This document shows positions 25,301 to 33,484 of a stretch of DNA of 40,306 bases, in pieces. Under the pieces are notes generated by a model. It had not been told where the DNA came from, did not search any database, and worked only from the letters and a program-made list of their open reading frames with translations. Made by a program: the position numbers and the translations under genes. How positions within the stretch are numbered: position 1 is the first letter of the stretch; each line of letters opens with the position of its first letter. Origin of the DNA: a bacterium (GTDB taxonomy: Bacteria > Cyanobacteriota > Vampirovibrionia > Gastranaerophilales > Gastranaerophilaceae). Location: positions 1-40,306 of the forward strand of contig JAGBXP010000029.1 of the NCBI GenBank assembly GCA_017629215.1, in the 5' to 3' direction.

Positions 25301-28263
25301 CCGAAATTAATAACCAAGAACTTGATAAAATTAAGCTTGATATAAAATCTATCCTAGATGAAAATATAAAATTAACAGCATCTGACTATGTCGCATTAAA
25401 AAACAAACTTGTTGAATTTACTCAAAAAGTAGAAAGCGACAATCAATCTCTAATTTCTAAAATAGAAGCTCAATTTGAAGATATAAAAAATAATACAGAT
25501 GAAAAATTTGAATTACAACAAAACGAAATCGTTGCGGCACTTGAAGATATTAAAAATGATAACAATACTAAGCTTGAAGTTCAAAGAAACGAAATTAATT
25601 CAAGCATGGAAACACTAAAAAATGATTTAGATATTAATCTAAATCAAACCAATAATAATATTAATGAAGTATTACTAGCTACTAAAGAAAATCAGGTTAT
25701 ATCAACTGAGATAAAAAATGGTATTACTGAACTAAACCTAGCTATTTCTTCTAATAATAACTTAATCGATTCTCTTGAGACATTATCTAAAAATCAGCAC
25801 CAAAAATTAAGCTTAGATAATGAAAATTTAACTAACAAAACTAATTTAATAGAAGAAGCTAGTAATAAAGCACTTGAAAATATTGAACAGGTTAAATCAA
25901 GTATTAATTCTTTAGCAAATAATACAACATCTAATACAAAGTTAATTAACAATTTTGAAACAAATGTAACAAACAATTTTGAAGAGTTAAAAACTATCAT
26001 TAATAGCATTTCTGAAAATGAGCTAAATATATTAGCAAACAATATTGAAGATTTGTCGGAAAGTCTTGAAGTTGGTAAGCAACAAGTTCTAAAATGTAAA
26101 GATTTGATTATTGATTTTTCAAGAAAAGAACTTGATTTAATGACAAAAAATATTGAAGAAGAAACTGACATAATCGTTCGAGAGCTAATTGAACAATTTG
26201 ATTTATTAAAAAAATCTCAACATGATGAAATTGTTAATCTAACATCTCAAATTGAAGATATTATCAACGCACATATATACAACAATATTGAAGATTTAAA
26301 ATCTTATCTAGATATAAAAACAGATAACTCAATAATAAATAGCAAGCTTGATAATTTAAAACTTGAAGTATCTTCTATAATTGAAGATTTAACAAAAAAT
26401 GTAAACAGATTATTAGATACAAATCTCTTTACTGCTACAATTAACGACTTCAGAGCTACAAATGAAATTTTTATCAATACTGCCATTGATAGAGTTAATT
26501 CAAAATTAGAACAATTCATAGAAGAAAATTATAAATTTTATGAAGACAAATTTACATTATTTGATAAAAAATTTATAGGAACAGTTGTTGATAAATATGA
26601 AGAATTAAAAGCAATATCTGATGACTCTAATAATAACTTTGTAAACATTCAAAAAACATTAGATAATGTATTTGCTTCTTTTACAGATGTCAACAATTCG
26701 ATACAAGGCAGAATTGATTCGCTTGCAGAAATTATAAATAATTCTACCGAATCAACAAATAAAGAAATGCGTTTATTAAATGAGTGTTTTGAAAACCTTC
26801 GTTCTCAGATTTCAAACAAATCATTTGACGAAGCATTCCAGGCTTCTATTAATAAACAAATTGCAAGCCTTGAGACTCTTATTAACACACAATTAATTCA
26901 TCTTGAGGATATTAATGAAATCTGTTCTAATAGTTTACCAGATGTAACTGAGCTTAATACTTTGGTTAAACATTCTATATTAGACTCTATTAACAAATTC
27001 TCAAACAAGCTAGACACTGAAATAACCGAATTGATATCTAATAGACCTAGTATTGATGAAGTTGAAACAAGTCTTAATTCGTTAAAGACTGATATTATCA
27101 CTCAATTTATCAACATCTTTAACCAAATTTCTTTTGTGGCAGAGCAGGAAGAAATCATTGATTTTATACAAGAAAAACATGACGAACTTATCTCTGTGCT
27201 AAGCCATATTGTTACAACTACAGCTGATATAAAAACTATTAAAGAAAGCGTTTTTGTAGTAGATGATAAAATTGAAAATTTAAGAGATGATATTTATTTA
27301 ATAAATAAAAAAATATCATCAATATTATCTGCCGACGGAGATATTGACTACATATATAGCCTACAAGAGATTGAATCTGATATTGCAGGTCTTAGATTAG
27401 TATTAAATGACATAAAAAACAATAGTCAAAAAGAAAATTTAGACGATTTAATATCTTCTACCAATGAAATTTATAATTTAGTTGAATCGTTAAAAATTGA
27501 ATTACCATCAAAACAAGATTTAGATGGTATGTCTGAAAATATAGAAAGTATTAGTTCTCGAACAAACAAATTACTTTTAGCTTCTGATGAGTCATATAAA
27601 ACTCTTCAAGATAATCTTCAAGAATTCAAACTCGTTGTTAATGATTTAGACGAACGGACTCGAAATTTTGCAGAGGACACTGGTATCCATAAACTTGATA
27701 GTAAATTAAATGCAATAAATACCATGATGCAAAATGGTGCAAAAACAAATCAAGTATTTAACAGAATATTTGAATATTTAGCAGAATGGGTAGATAAAGC
27801 TGGAGTTCAAATTGATACTATCTCAACAAAAGTTGAAACCTTAGATGATATTGAGCAAATTAAAACAATGCTTGCTGAACTTAAAGCTGGCTCTGAAAAC
27901 AATACGGAGGCTGTAGAATTAATAGAGGCTCTTGGCACTATTTTTGACAAACAAGCCAAGAAAATATCATCATTGGAAACTAAACTTGATAAAGTAATTG
28001 TTGAGACTACTATCAATAATAAACCACTTGATTTATCATCATTTGAAAATACTTTAAACAAATTCTTAGTAATAATGGATGATAAAATAACATCACAGCA
28101 ATCAAAAATTAATTCGCTAGAATTAAAATTAGAAAATGTCATGGAACTTTTAGGTCAAAAAGAAACAGCAACACTTACCAAAAAAGTTGGAGGCATGGAC
28201 AGACAGATTGCTAAACTTAATAAGAGTATTGAAAAAATAGCATCGTATGTTGTTGAAAAATAA
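22384..28263 (+). CDS. Giant cytosolic coiled-coil protein (1959 residues)
   Basis: A very long protein made almost wholly of predicted helix with heptad-like spacing of Leu/Ile and many Asn, Ser, Lys, Glu and Asp residues. No signal peptide or membrane helix is visible, and Cys and Trp are rare. Near codons 1030-1095 three 22-residue repeats occur in register (starting QFEDIK, ALEDIK, SMETLK), a hendecad-type period. The last 130 residues are a shorter heptad coil and end in a Lys-rich segment (KKVGGMDRQIAKLNKSIEK). No enzyme motif was seen. A filament, scaffold or cell-shape role is possible but unsupported. It has its own strong promoter; the next gene begins about 10 bases after its stop. 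Confidence 0.85.
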   Translation: MADMENFSEINQNFDTIKTLLNSIRAQGILNTSDVDKLLTGINSKLEKINTEEDIDLIKIFLSELKQNLDERHNVLVSKFGAIESLFSNLLKNSSEMPKSTDIKELFDIVATNLSVFSREVISQKDSITDIALKLDMLRSDDTNKKDIIKNITLLRPDIERLNNGFDSIVISLNENFKTIIKTISTIDKTEYLDNFSSNLKDLETLSNTLLSALQMLDKKTEFVGNSLENLATKDDVIKTGQRLFDLTAQSHELKAIVSDLSSKYLRIDSLAEKIDASVNIIANLKTIIEDGEDKQAKIILDQLKILEDQIQIISSNNKFEEFKISLESVLKNIANNTTILDNKLLTTTKEIESIETLIKSLNINISFNDIISAINKVEEDVKTSINEVSLKIATLQDANVSKIINDINSGAEILGARINQTQSEIAILCEKNFNSVFENVAGLKHLLSQIDENSISANQAIFSSISDRLAVFENSLHISLEAQEKSLSSTSSQLSEQVEHIKNLSSIIDYKLDSTVVKASNIKQELNLLQSGIDKILALDFCNAVKDLRVDLYASKQELTSSLESYSIDSTDKIINDFIEKFESLINRINITENELKKAQAESLIDLKNILDKISNSIIDVLSYVSESKNAENETYNNKISEIAELIKESNMSHIEDVRSIVDIIKIQVDNRLSEFKDDITNGNDSIKNSISKNSEDIRNEIKYSYKKLIEIQDSYQEIKEVINLNDINSSEKLNKIIETAENLKLDYQEKLSSLKTSLLDNITNFKQDFTSENLDKVNNLSLIIENSQNRSTKDIISLIENLRNDIKILSSEDNELKDTILTTILDKFISIEDLFKALNTKTNNATESLVENILNEFTSIKDKLNNFDNNIDEDLTRQLSIIESNFESLVSQISILFERSNTDLTEILNKEFISASEKIQNFMAERLEDYKLKIEDNLDNLSNKTNEQASFIQEKINNLYQSINTLWENQAEINNQELDKIKLDIKSILDENIKLTASDYVALKNKLVEFTQKVESDNQSLISKIEAQFEDIKNNTDEKFELQQNEIVAALEDIKNDNNTKLEVQRNEINSSMETLKNDLDINLNQTNNNINEVLLATKENQVISTEIKNGITELNLAISSNNNLIDSLETLSKNQHQKLSLDNENLTNKTNLIEEASNKALENIEQVKSSINSLANNTTSNTKLINNFETNVTNNFEELKTIINSISENELNILANNIEDLSESLEVGKQQVLKCKDLIIDFSRKELDLMTKNIEEETDIIVRELIEQFDLLKKSQHDEIVNLTSQIEDIINAHIYNNIEDLKSYLDIKTDNSIINSKLDNLKLEVSSIIEDLTKNVNRLLDTNLFTATINDFRATNEIFINTAIDRVNSKLEQFIEENYKFYEDKFTLFDKKFIGTVVDKYEELKAISDDSNNNFVNIQKTLDNVFASFTDVNNSIQGRIDSLAEIINNSTESTNKEMRLLNECFENLRSQISNKSFDEAFQASINKQIASLETLINTQLIHLEDINEICSNSLPDVTELNTLVKHSILDSINKFSNKLDTEITELISNRPSIDEVETSLNSLKTDIITQFINIFNQISFVAEQEEIIDFIQEKHDELISVLSHIVTTTADIKTIKESVFVVDDKIENLRDDIYLINKKISSILSADGDIDYIYSLQEIESDIAGLRLVLNDIKNNSQKENLDDLISSTNEIYNLVESLKIELPSKQDLDGMSENIESISSRTNKLLLASDESYKTLQDNLQEFKLVVNDLDERTRNFAEDTGIHKLDSKLNAINTMMQNGAKTNQVFNRIFEYLAEWVDKAGVQIDTISTKVETLDDIEQIKTMLAELKAGSENNTEAVELIEALGTIFDKQAKKISSLETKLDKVIVETTINNKPLDLSSFENTLNKFLVIMDDKITSQQSKINSLELKLENVMELLGQKETATLTKKVGGMDRQIAKLNKSIEKIASYVVEK
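25471..25668 (+). repeat. Three 66-base (22-residue) in-frame tandem repeats
   Basis: Units begin at 25471, 25537 and 25603 and encode QFEDIKNNTDEKFEL, ALEDIKNDNNTKLEV and SMETLKNDLDINLNQ. The first two are close in sequence at both levels (for example TTTGAAGATATAAAA against CTTGAAGATATTAAA); the third has drifted. Confidence 0.6.
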
Positions 28264-28273
28264 ATTAAACAAG

Positions 28274-29635
28274 ATGAAATCTTTTTTAAACAGTGATAAT
28301 ATTCTTTCTAGCTTGGAAGAATGCTATTGCTACGCAAACGATGCTTCAAATACAAAACATAAAACCCTTACACCAGATTTAGTAGTATTTGTTGAATCAA
28401 TCGAAGAAGTACAAAAAGTTTTAAAATACGCAAATACCCATGAAATCCCAATAATTGCTAGAGGTGCTGGTACTAATATGGTAGGTGCTTGCGTAAGTAC
28501 TCAAGGAGGTATTATTCTAAACTTCTCAAAAATGAAGAAAATATTAGAAATTAATACCGAAAATTTGACAGCGAGAGTACAGCCTGGCGTTATATTAGGC
28601 GATTTAAAACAAGAAGTAGAAAATCTTGGCTTATTTTACCCTCCAGATCCTTCAAACTATAAGGTTTCAACAATTGGTGGCAGTATCGCACAATCATCAG
28701 GTGGTGCAATGTCTTTTAAATACGGTACTACAAAAGATTACGTTCTATCGCTTAAAGTAGTAACTGCTAACGGTGATTTAATGACTCTAGGGAAAGAAAC
28801 ATCTAAAAATGCCCTAGGATATCATCTCGCACAACTAATGGTCGGCAGTGAAGGTACTCTAGCTATTATAGTTGAAGCCACGTTAAAATTGATACCAAAA
28901 CCAGAAAGTAATTCAACTATTATTGGCTATTTTAATGATATTCATAAAGCAGTTAATGCAATTGGCGCAATCACGACAAATGGAATATTCCCTTCTGCGA
29001 TAGATTTTATGGATAAAAATTCAATGATAACAATAGAAGAATTTTTACCATCTGGACTTAAAACAAATTACTTATATTCTCTATTAATCAATTTAGATGG
29101 ACTTGCAAACTCTATGTCAGAGCAAATAGAAAGAACCTACAAAATGCTGTTGAATTCAGGAGCAGAAGAAGTAATTACACCTGATAATAATAATTCTGAA
29201 AAAATATTACAAGCAAGGCGAGCTTCTTATGCTGCAACTACTCGATTAGCACCTGATGTTATTTCTGACGACATTATAGTTCCTCGTAATAAATTGGCAG
29301 AAATGATATTAAAGTGTAATGATATTGCTGAAAAATATTCACTAAAAGTTTGTCTCGTAGGACACGTTGGAGACGGCAATATTCACCCTCAATTTGTTTT
29401 GGACCTGAATAATGAAGAACAATTTAGAAATTACTGCGCAGCAAAGTCTGAAATATACGAACAAGTTAAAGTTTTAGGAGGATCGATTTCTGCCGAACAC
29501 GGTATCGGTCTAGAAAAATTACCATATCTAAGTGATATCATAGATAAGATTAGTATTGAATACATGAAATCTATAAAAAAAGTATTTGACCCTAAAAACA
29601 TACTAAACCCAGATAAAATATTTAGCATCAAATAA
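28274..29635 (+). CDS. glcD: GlcD-type FAD-linked oxidase (glycolate/D-lactate dehydrogenase family)
   Basis: An FAD enzyme that oxidises a 2-hydroxy acid to a 2-oxo acid. The PCMH-type FAD-binding domain shows PIIARGAGTNMVGACVS, the YPPDPSN and TIGGSIAQSSGG blocks and MVGSEGTLAIIVEATLKL. The C-terminal cap has VGHVGDGNIHPQF, the metal/substrate motif, and SISAEHGIGLEK. No iron-sulfur (GlcF) partner is adjacent. The ATG at 28274 gives a start that matches the family; another ATG at 28247 would overlap the coiled-coil gene by 17 bases. Neither has a clear ribosome site. The true substrate cannot be told from sequence. Confidence 0.92.
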   Translation: MKSFLNSDNILSSLEECYCYANDASNTKHKTLTPDLVVFVESIEEVQKVLKYANTHEIPIIARGAGTNMVGACVSTQGGIILNFSKMKKILEINTENLTARVQPGVILGDLKQEVENLGLFYPPDPSNYKVSTIGGSIAQSSGGAMSFKYGTTKDYVLSLKVVTANGDLMTLGKETSKNALGYHLAQLMVGSEGTLAIIVEATLKLIPKPESNSTIIGYFNDIHKAVNAIGAITTNGIFPSAIDFMDKNSMITIEEFLPSGLKTNYLYSLLINLDGLANSMSEQIERTYKMLLNSGAEEVITPDNNNSEKILQARRASYAATTRLAPDVISDDIIVPRNKLAEMILKCNDIAEKYSLKVCLVGHVGDGNIHPQFVLDLNNEEQFRNYCAAKSEIYEQVKVLGGSISAEHGIGLEKLPYLSDIIDKISIEYMKSIKKVFDPKNILNPDKIFSIK

Positions 29636-29648
29636 TAAGGAGGTTATA

Positions 29649-29966
29649 ATGGATATTATTATGATTTACTGTACTGTGCCAAATAAAAAATTAGCAAAAA
29701 ATATAACAAAAGTTATCATGAAGCATAAATTAGCAGCTTGCGTTTCTATGGTAGAAAATGTTAAATCAGTTTTTTCTTGGGATTCAGAAATCTGTGAAGA
29801 AAAAGAGATTATGATGATGATAAAAACCAGACGTGATAACTATGGTAAAATAAAACTTGTTATTGAGGACATGCATTCATATTCAATTCCTGAAATTATT
29901 GCAGTACCAATTGTTGATTGTTCGGAAGATTATCTAAAATGGCTAATAAAAGAAACAGAATCCTAA
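29649..29966 (+). CDS. cutA: CutA1-like divalent cation tolerance protein
   Basis: A 105-residue trimeric protein of the CutA family, linked to copper and other divalent-ion tolerance, with a ferredoxin-like fold. Hallmarks are IMIYCTVPNKKLAKNI, KLAACVSMV, SVFSWDSEI and HSYSIPEIIAVPIV, ending with YLKWL. AGGAGG stands 6 bases before the ATG. It follows the oxidase gene by 13 bases and overlaps the peptidase gene by 28 bases, so the three are probably co-transcribed. Confidence 0.95.
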   Translation: MDIIMIYCTVPNKKLAKNITKVIMKHKLAACVSMVENVKSVFSWDSEICEEKEIMMMIKTRRDNYGKIKLVIEDMHSYSIPEIIAVPIVDCSEDYLKWLIKETES

Positions 29967-30706
29967 AAATAGTAGAATATCTTAATAAATGTGGGATTAC
30001 AGTTAATATTGCAAAAAACAAAGCTAGAGGAAATAAAGGCTTTTTCAGAGCTTTAAATAATCAATTTCGCATTGATATCTCAAAAGACATTGATGATGAA
30101 ACTATAATAAAAACCTTAGCACACGAATTTGCACATTTTATACATTTTAATTATGATAAAAAGCTCAAATCGTTAGATTTTATTTTTGACAATGACTCAA
30201 ATATACTTGAAGAACTAATTTCTGCAACAGTATATACAATTCCAAAAACATCAGTTGAACCATTCTTTAGAATAAAAGATAACCTAAAAAAAGAAATTTC
30301 TGATATAAAAAATCAACTAAAAAATTCATCTAAAGATTTTCAACAAATTGAAAAAGAAATAAAAAATAGTACGCTTAAATATCTTCTAAAATATGATAAA
30401 GTTAAAATTCTTAATGGCTTAAAATATAATTTATACACAATAGAAGAACTTGGATATGACACAGATAAGGAACTTTATATTCACTTAAAATCTAAACAAC
30501 GTGCACTTAAAAGAATAAATTCAAAAATTTCAAAATTAAATAATTACTATAATTCACCAACAGAATTATTTGCACGTTCATTCGAATTATTTGTAGATAA
30601 CTCTGATGCCTTAAAATTAAAAGCTCCTACTATATTTAATTTTTATCAAGAAGCTATTAATACCAATAAAATTCCATTACTTACTGAATTTACTAAACTA
30701 TTATAA
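29939..30706 (+). CDS. HExxH metallopeptidase-like protein
   Basis: A 255-residue cytoplasmic protein. A short N-terminal domain leads to DDETIIKTLAHEFAHFIHF, where H62, E63 and H66 form the zinc-metalloprotease HExxH motif. A later SPTELFARSFELFVD has E209 as a likely third ligand, as in ImmA/IrrE-type (M78) and related gluzincins. A helical, Lys-rich region (about 115-205) separates the two. The start at 29939 is preferred over an upstream TTG; it lies inside cutA. No repressor gene of the ImmR type is adjacent, so this is not an obvious phage or ICE regulator. Substrate unknown. Confidence 0.7.
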   Translation: MANKRNRILKIVEYLNKCGITVNIAKNKARGNKGFFRALNNQFRIDISKDIDDETIIKTLAHEFAHFIHFNYDKKLKSLDFIFDNDSNILEELISATVYTIPKTSVEPFFRIKDNLKKEISDIKNQLKNSSKDFQQIEKEIKNSTLKYLLKYDKVKILNGLKYNLYTIEELGYDTDKELYIHLKSKQRALKRINSKISKLNNYYNSPTELFARSFELFVDNSDALKLKAPTIFNFYQEAINTNKIPLLTEFTKLL

Positions 30707-30787
30707 ACATTAAAAATCTTAATATTTAATTAATGAAGCTAAACTTTGTTTGTTTTAGAATATAAATATAAGTATTGAGGAAATATA

Positions 30788-32404
30788 ATGAAGCATTCAG
30801 AATACTCTGCAGTAATAGTAGGTAGTGGTGCAGCAGGATTATATGCAGCACTCAAACTTTCTACACAAATAAGCCTACCTGATGGGATTTTGTTGATAAC
30901 AAAATCAACATTAGGCGAAAGCAATTCACGCTACGCTCAAGGAGGAATTGTCGGTGTTGTTAATCAAAACACTGGTGATAGCGTAGAATTACATGTATCC
31001 GACACATTAAAAGCAGGAGCTGGACTTTCTGAAGAATCTGTAACTAAGTATATTTCTGAAATTTCTGATACTGTCATAAATGACTTAATCAATTTTGGTG
31101 TAAATTTTGACAGAAATAAACAAGGAAAACTAAATTTCACCCTAGAAGCTGCTCATAGTTTCAGAAGAATATTACATGTTGGTGGAGATGCAACAGGTAA
31201 AGGAATTATAGAAGCTCTTTCAAAAAAAGTTTTAGAAGATTCAAATATAACAGTAGTTGAAAATTCTATGGCTGTAGAGCTATTAGTAAACTCCAATAAA
31301 GAGTGTAAAGGTCTTATTTTATATAATCAACTTACCAATGAACACGAAATTGTCTATTCATCAGCAACAATTCTTGCAACGGGAGGAATTGGTCAGTTAT
31401 ATAAATATACTACTAACCCAGAATGCGCAACTGCTGACGGTATAGATTTAGCATATCAAGCTGGAGCAATCATACAAGATATGGAATTTATACAATTCCA
31501 TCCAACTGCACTTGCATTAAATACCTCTAACAAAAATAGATTTCTTATATCAGAAGCTGTAAGAGGAGAAGGTGCAAAACTAATAAACAAATCTGGTAAA
31601 GAATTCATGGCTAATTACCACGACAAAAGAGAACTCGCTCCTCGTGATATTGTAACAAGAGCTATATTCACAGAAATGCAAAATTCAAAGACACCAAACA
31701 TGTTTTTAAATGCCTCTATTATAGATACGGCAAAGTTATTAATGCGTTTTCCTACCATATCTACAAAATGCAAAGAAAATGGTATTGATATAACTACAAC
31801 TCCAATACCAGTAGCTCCTGCTGCACATTATTCAATGGGAGGAATTAAAGCAACAGTAGAAGGCAAGACCTCAATTAAAGGATTATATGCAATAGGAGAA
31901 GTCGCATCAACAGGTCTACATGGCGCAAATAGATTAGCTAGTAATTCCCTGCTTGAGTGCGTTGTTTGTGCATACGAATTAGCAGATTACCTTTCATTTA
32001 CAAACCTACTACCTCCGAAAAAAATTGATAACGCTATAATGGATTGTATCAAATTATATACAGCACCAATTAGCGAAATTGACTATGATATAACATCAAT
32101 GAAAAATGAATTAAAAAATCTAATGTGGGATAAAGTTGGTATTGTAAGAAATGAACAAGGACTAAAAGAGGCTCAAGTTAAAATTCAAAACCTAATTAGT
32201 CAATTTAATAGAAACCGAAAATGCTTAAATCAAGATGAGTACGAATTTAGAAATATGCTCACTGTGGCACAAATAATTATAAAATCAGCGTTAAATCGAA
32301 AAGAATCAAGAGGAGCGCATTCTCGTTCTGATTATAAGGAAAGTTATGCTGATTCATTACATTCAAATATAATCAAAGACAACAAGGAGTTAATTCAATG
32401 CTAA
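30788..32404 (+). CDS. nadB: L-aspartate oxidase
   Basis: Oxidises L-aspartate to iminoaspartate, the first step of NAD synthesis from aspartate. The 538-residue flavoprotein has the FAD-binding GSGAAGLYAAL near residue 13, SNSRYAQGGIVG, FIQFHPTAL, SEAVRGEGAKL, RDIVTRAI, HYSMGGI and, near the C-terminus, RGAHSRSDY, all typical of NadB rather than SdhA/FrdA. GAGGAA precedes the ATG. It overlaps nadC by 7 bases. The quinolinate synthase gene nadA is not in the window. The 80 bases upstream are AT-rich with several -10-like boxes. Confidence 0.96.
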   Translation: MKHSEYSAVIVGSGAAGLYAALKLSTQISLPDGILLITKSTLGESNSRYAQGGIVGVVNQNTGDSVELHVSDTLKAGAGLSEESVTKYISEISDTVINDLINFGVNFDRNKQGKLNFTLEAAHSFRRILHVGGDATGKGIIEALSKKVLEDSNITVVENSMAVELLVNSNKECKGLILYNQLTNEHEIVYSSATILATGGIGQLYKYTTNPECATADGIDLAYQAGAIIQDMEFIQFHPTALALNTSNKNRFLISEAVRGEGAKLINKSGKEFMANYHDKRELAPRDIVTRAIFTEMQNSKTPNMFLNASIIDTAKLLMRFPTISTKCKENGIDITTTPIPVAPAAHYSMGGIKATVEGKTSIKGLYAIGEVASTGLHGANRLASNSLLECVVCAYELADYLSFTNLLPPKKIDNAIMDCIKLYTAPISEIDYDITSMKNELKNLMWDKVGIVRNEQGLKEAQVKIQNLISQFNRNRKCLNQDEYEFRNMLTVAQIIIKSALNRKESRGAHSRSDYKESYADSLHSNIIKDNKELIQC

Positions 32405-33234
32405 ATGATTTTTATATAGAGGACCACGTTAAAAAAGCTTTACAAGAAGATATTGGTTTTGGAGACATTACGACTGACTACCTAACAAACGAAGATGATA
32501 CCCTAAATTGCGAACTTAATTCTCGTGTTGAAGGTGTGCTTTGTGGTCGAACAGTATTTGAAACAGTATTCAAAATTCTTTCACCGAAAGTAAATGTAAA
32601 ATTTTATTTTAATGATGGTGATGTTATTCACAAAGGCGACAAACTTGCAAGTATAGATGGCCCTGCTAGATATGTTCTTATGGGTGAAAGAGTCGCACTT
32701 AATTATATACAAAGAATGAGTGGTATTGCTAGTGAAACCAACAAATATCAACAATTAATTAGCGACTATAAAGCAAAAATCGTTGATACAAGAAAAACTA
32801 CACCATTATTCAGAGCTTTTGAAAAATACTCGGTTAAAATAGGTGGTGGTAGCCTACATCGTTTCAATCTTTCAGATTGTGCCATGATAAAAGACAATCA
32901 CATAAAATACGCTGGCTCATTAACAAAAGCTGTTGAAAAGCTAAGAAACAATATTTCTCACGCACACAAAATTGAAGTTGAATGTGATACTATTGAACAA
33001 GTAAAAGAAGCTGTTGCTTGTGGTGCTGATATAATTATGCTTGACAATATGTCAATTAGTACAATGCAAGAATGTGTAAAGCTTATTAATAATAGAGCAA
33101 TCGTTGAAGCAAGTGGAAATGTTAATTTAGACACAATAAAAGAAATTGCAGCAACTGGCGTCGACATTATTTCATCAAGTGCAATTGTAGCAAAAGCTCC
33201 AACACTTGATTTAGGGCTAGATTGTAAAAACTAA
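32398..33234 (+). CDS. nadC: Nicotinate-nucleotide pyrophosphorylase (carboxylating)
   Basis: NadC (quinolinate phosphoribosyltransferase) makes nicotinate mononucleotide from quinolinate and PRPP. The 278-residue protein shows EDIGFGDITTDYL at the N-terminus, GERVALNYIQRMSGIA, DTRKTTPLFRAFEKYSVKIGG, then AMIKDNHIKYAG, and DIIMLDNMS with VEASGNVNLDTIKEIAATGVD in part, all family marks for substrate and phosphate binding. Its ATG lies within the nadB end, with AAGGAG upstream, so the two are coupled. The tRNA gene follows 11 bases after its stop. Confidence 0.97.
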   Translation: MLNDFYIEDHVKKALQEDIGFGDITTDYLTNEDDTLNCELNSRVEGVLCGRTVFETVFKILSPKVNVKFYFNDGDVIHKGDKLASIDGPARYVLMGERVALNYIQRMSGIASETNKYQQLISDYKAKIVDTRKTTPLFRAFEKYSVKIGGGSLHRFNLSDCAMIKDNHIKYAGSLTKAVEKLRNNISHAHKIEVECDTIEQVKEAVACGADIIMLDNMSISTMQECVKLINNRAIVEASGNVNLDTIKEIAATGVDIISSSAIVAKAPTLDLGLDCKN

Positions 33235-33245
33235 GACAAACAAAT

Positions 33246-33319
33246 GTCCTTGTAGCTCAGCTGGATAGAGCGTAGGTCTCCGAAGCCTAAGGTCGCGGGT
33301 TCAACTCCCGCCAAGGATG
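33246..33319 (+). tRNA. tRNA-Arg, anticodon CCG
   Basis: A complete 74-base cloverleaf: acceptor GTCCTTG/CAAGGAT with a G-U closing pair, D arm GCTC...GAGC, anticodon stem TAGGT/GCCTA with loop CTCCGAA (anticodon CCG, reading CGG), variable region AGGTC, and T arm GCGGG-TTCAACT-CCCGC. G73 as discriminator fits arginine. The 3' CCA is not encoded. It is probably cotranscribed with nadBC or ends at the following hairpin. Confidence 0.95.
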
Positions 33320-33337
33320 TTTATTAAAACATTTAAT

Positions 33338-33364
33338 ATAATACTTGATTATGTATTATTTTTA
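33338..33364 (+). terminator. Weak terminator hairpin after the tRNA gene
   Basis: ATAATAC (33338-33344) pairs with GTATTAT (33353-33359) across 8 bases and runs into TTTTT. The stem is AT-only apart from one pair, so strength is doubtful. A TATAAT at 33337-33342 inside it could instead be a -10 box for rpsP. Confidence 0.4.
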
Positions 33365-33484
33365 TGTTTCCATAAAAATAGATGAGTCAATCCTCTTAGA
33401 CTTATCAAAATCAAATAAGCGGCTAAGGACAATGGAGTCAAGTTAAATTGTCCAACAGGTTACATAATAAAAGGAAATTAAAAA
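33359..33484 (+). promoter_or_regulatory. Structured leader of rpsP with mutually exclusive hairpins
   Basis: Hairpin 0: TTTTTATG (33359-33366) with CATAAAAA (33371-33378). Hairpin A: TCCTCTTAGACTTAT (33391-33405) with ATAAGCGGCTAAGGA (33415-33429), imperfect. Hairpin B: GGACAAT (33427-33433) with ATTGTCC (33447-33453), perfect. A and B both need GGA at 33427-33429, so only one can form. AAAGGAA (33470-33476 region) is the ribosome site; TCCT of hairpin A could pair with it when B forms. This looks like a ribosomal-protein leader, but no known family is matched. Confidence 0.4.

Noticed and set aside
22416..28142. Several minus-strand open frames within the giant coiled-coil gene
   Set aside because: Antisense frames made of Leu/Ser/Ile runs that mirror the Asn/Asp/Glu-rich sense strand; no ribosome sites or known motifs.
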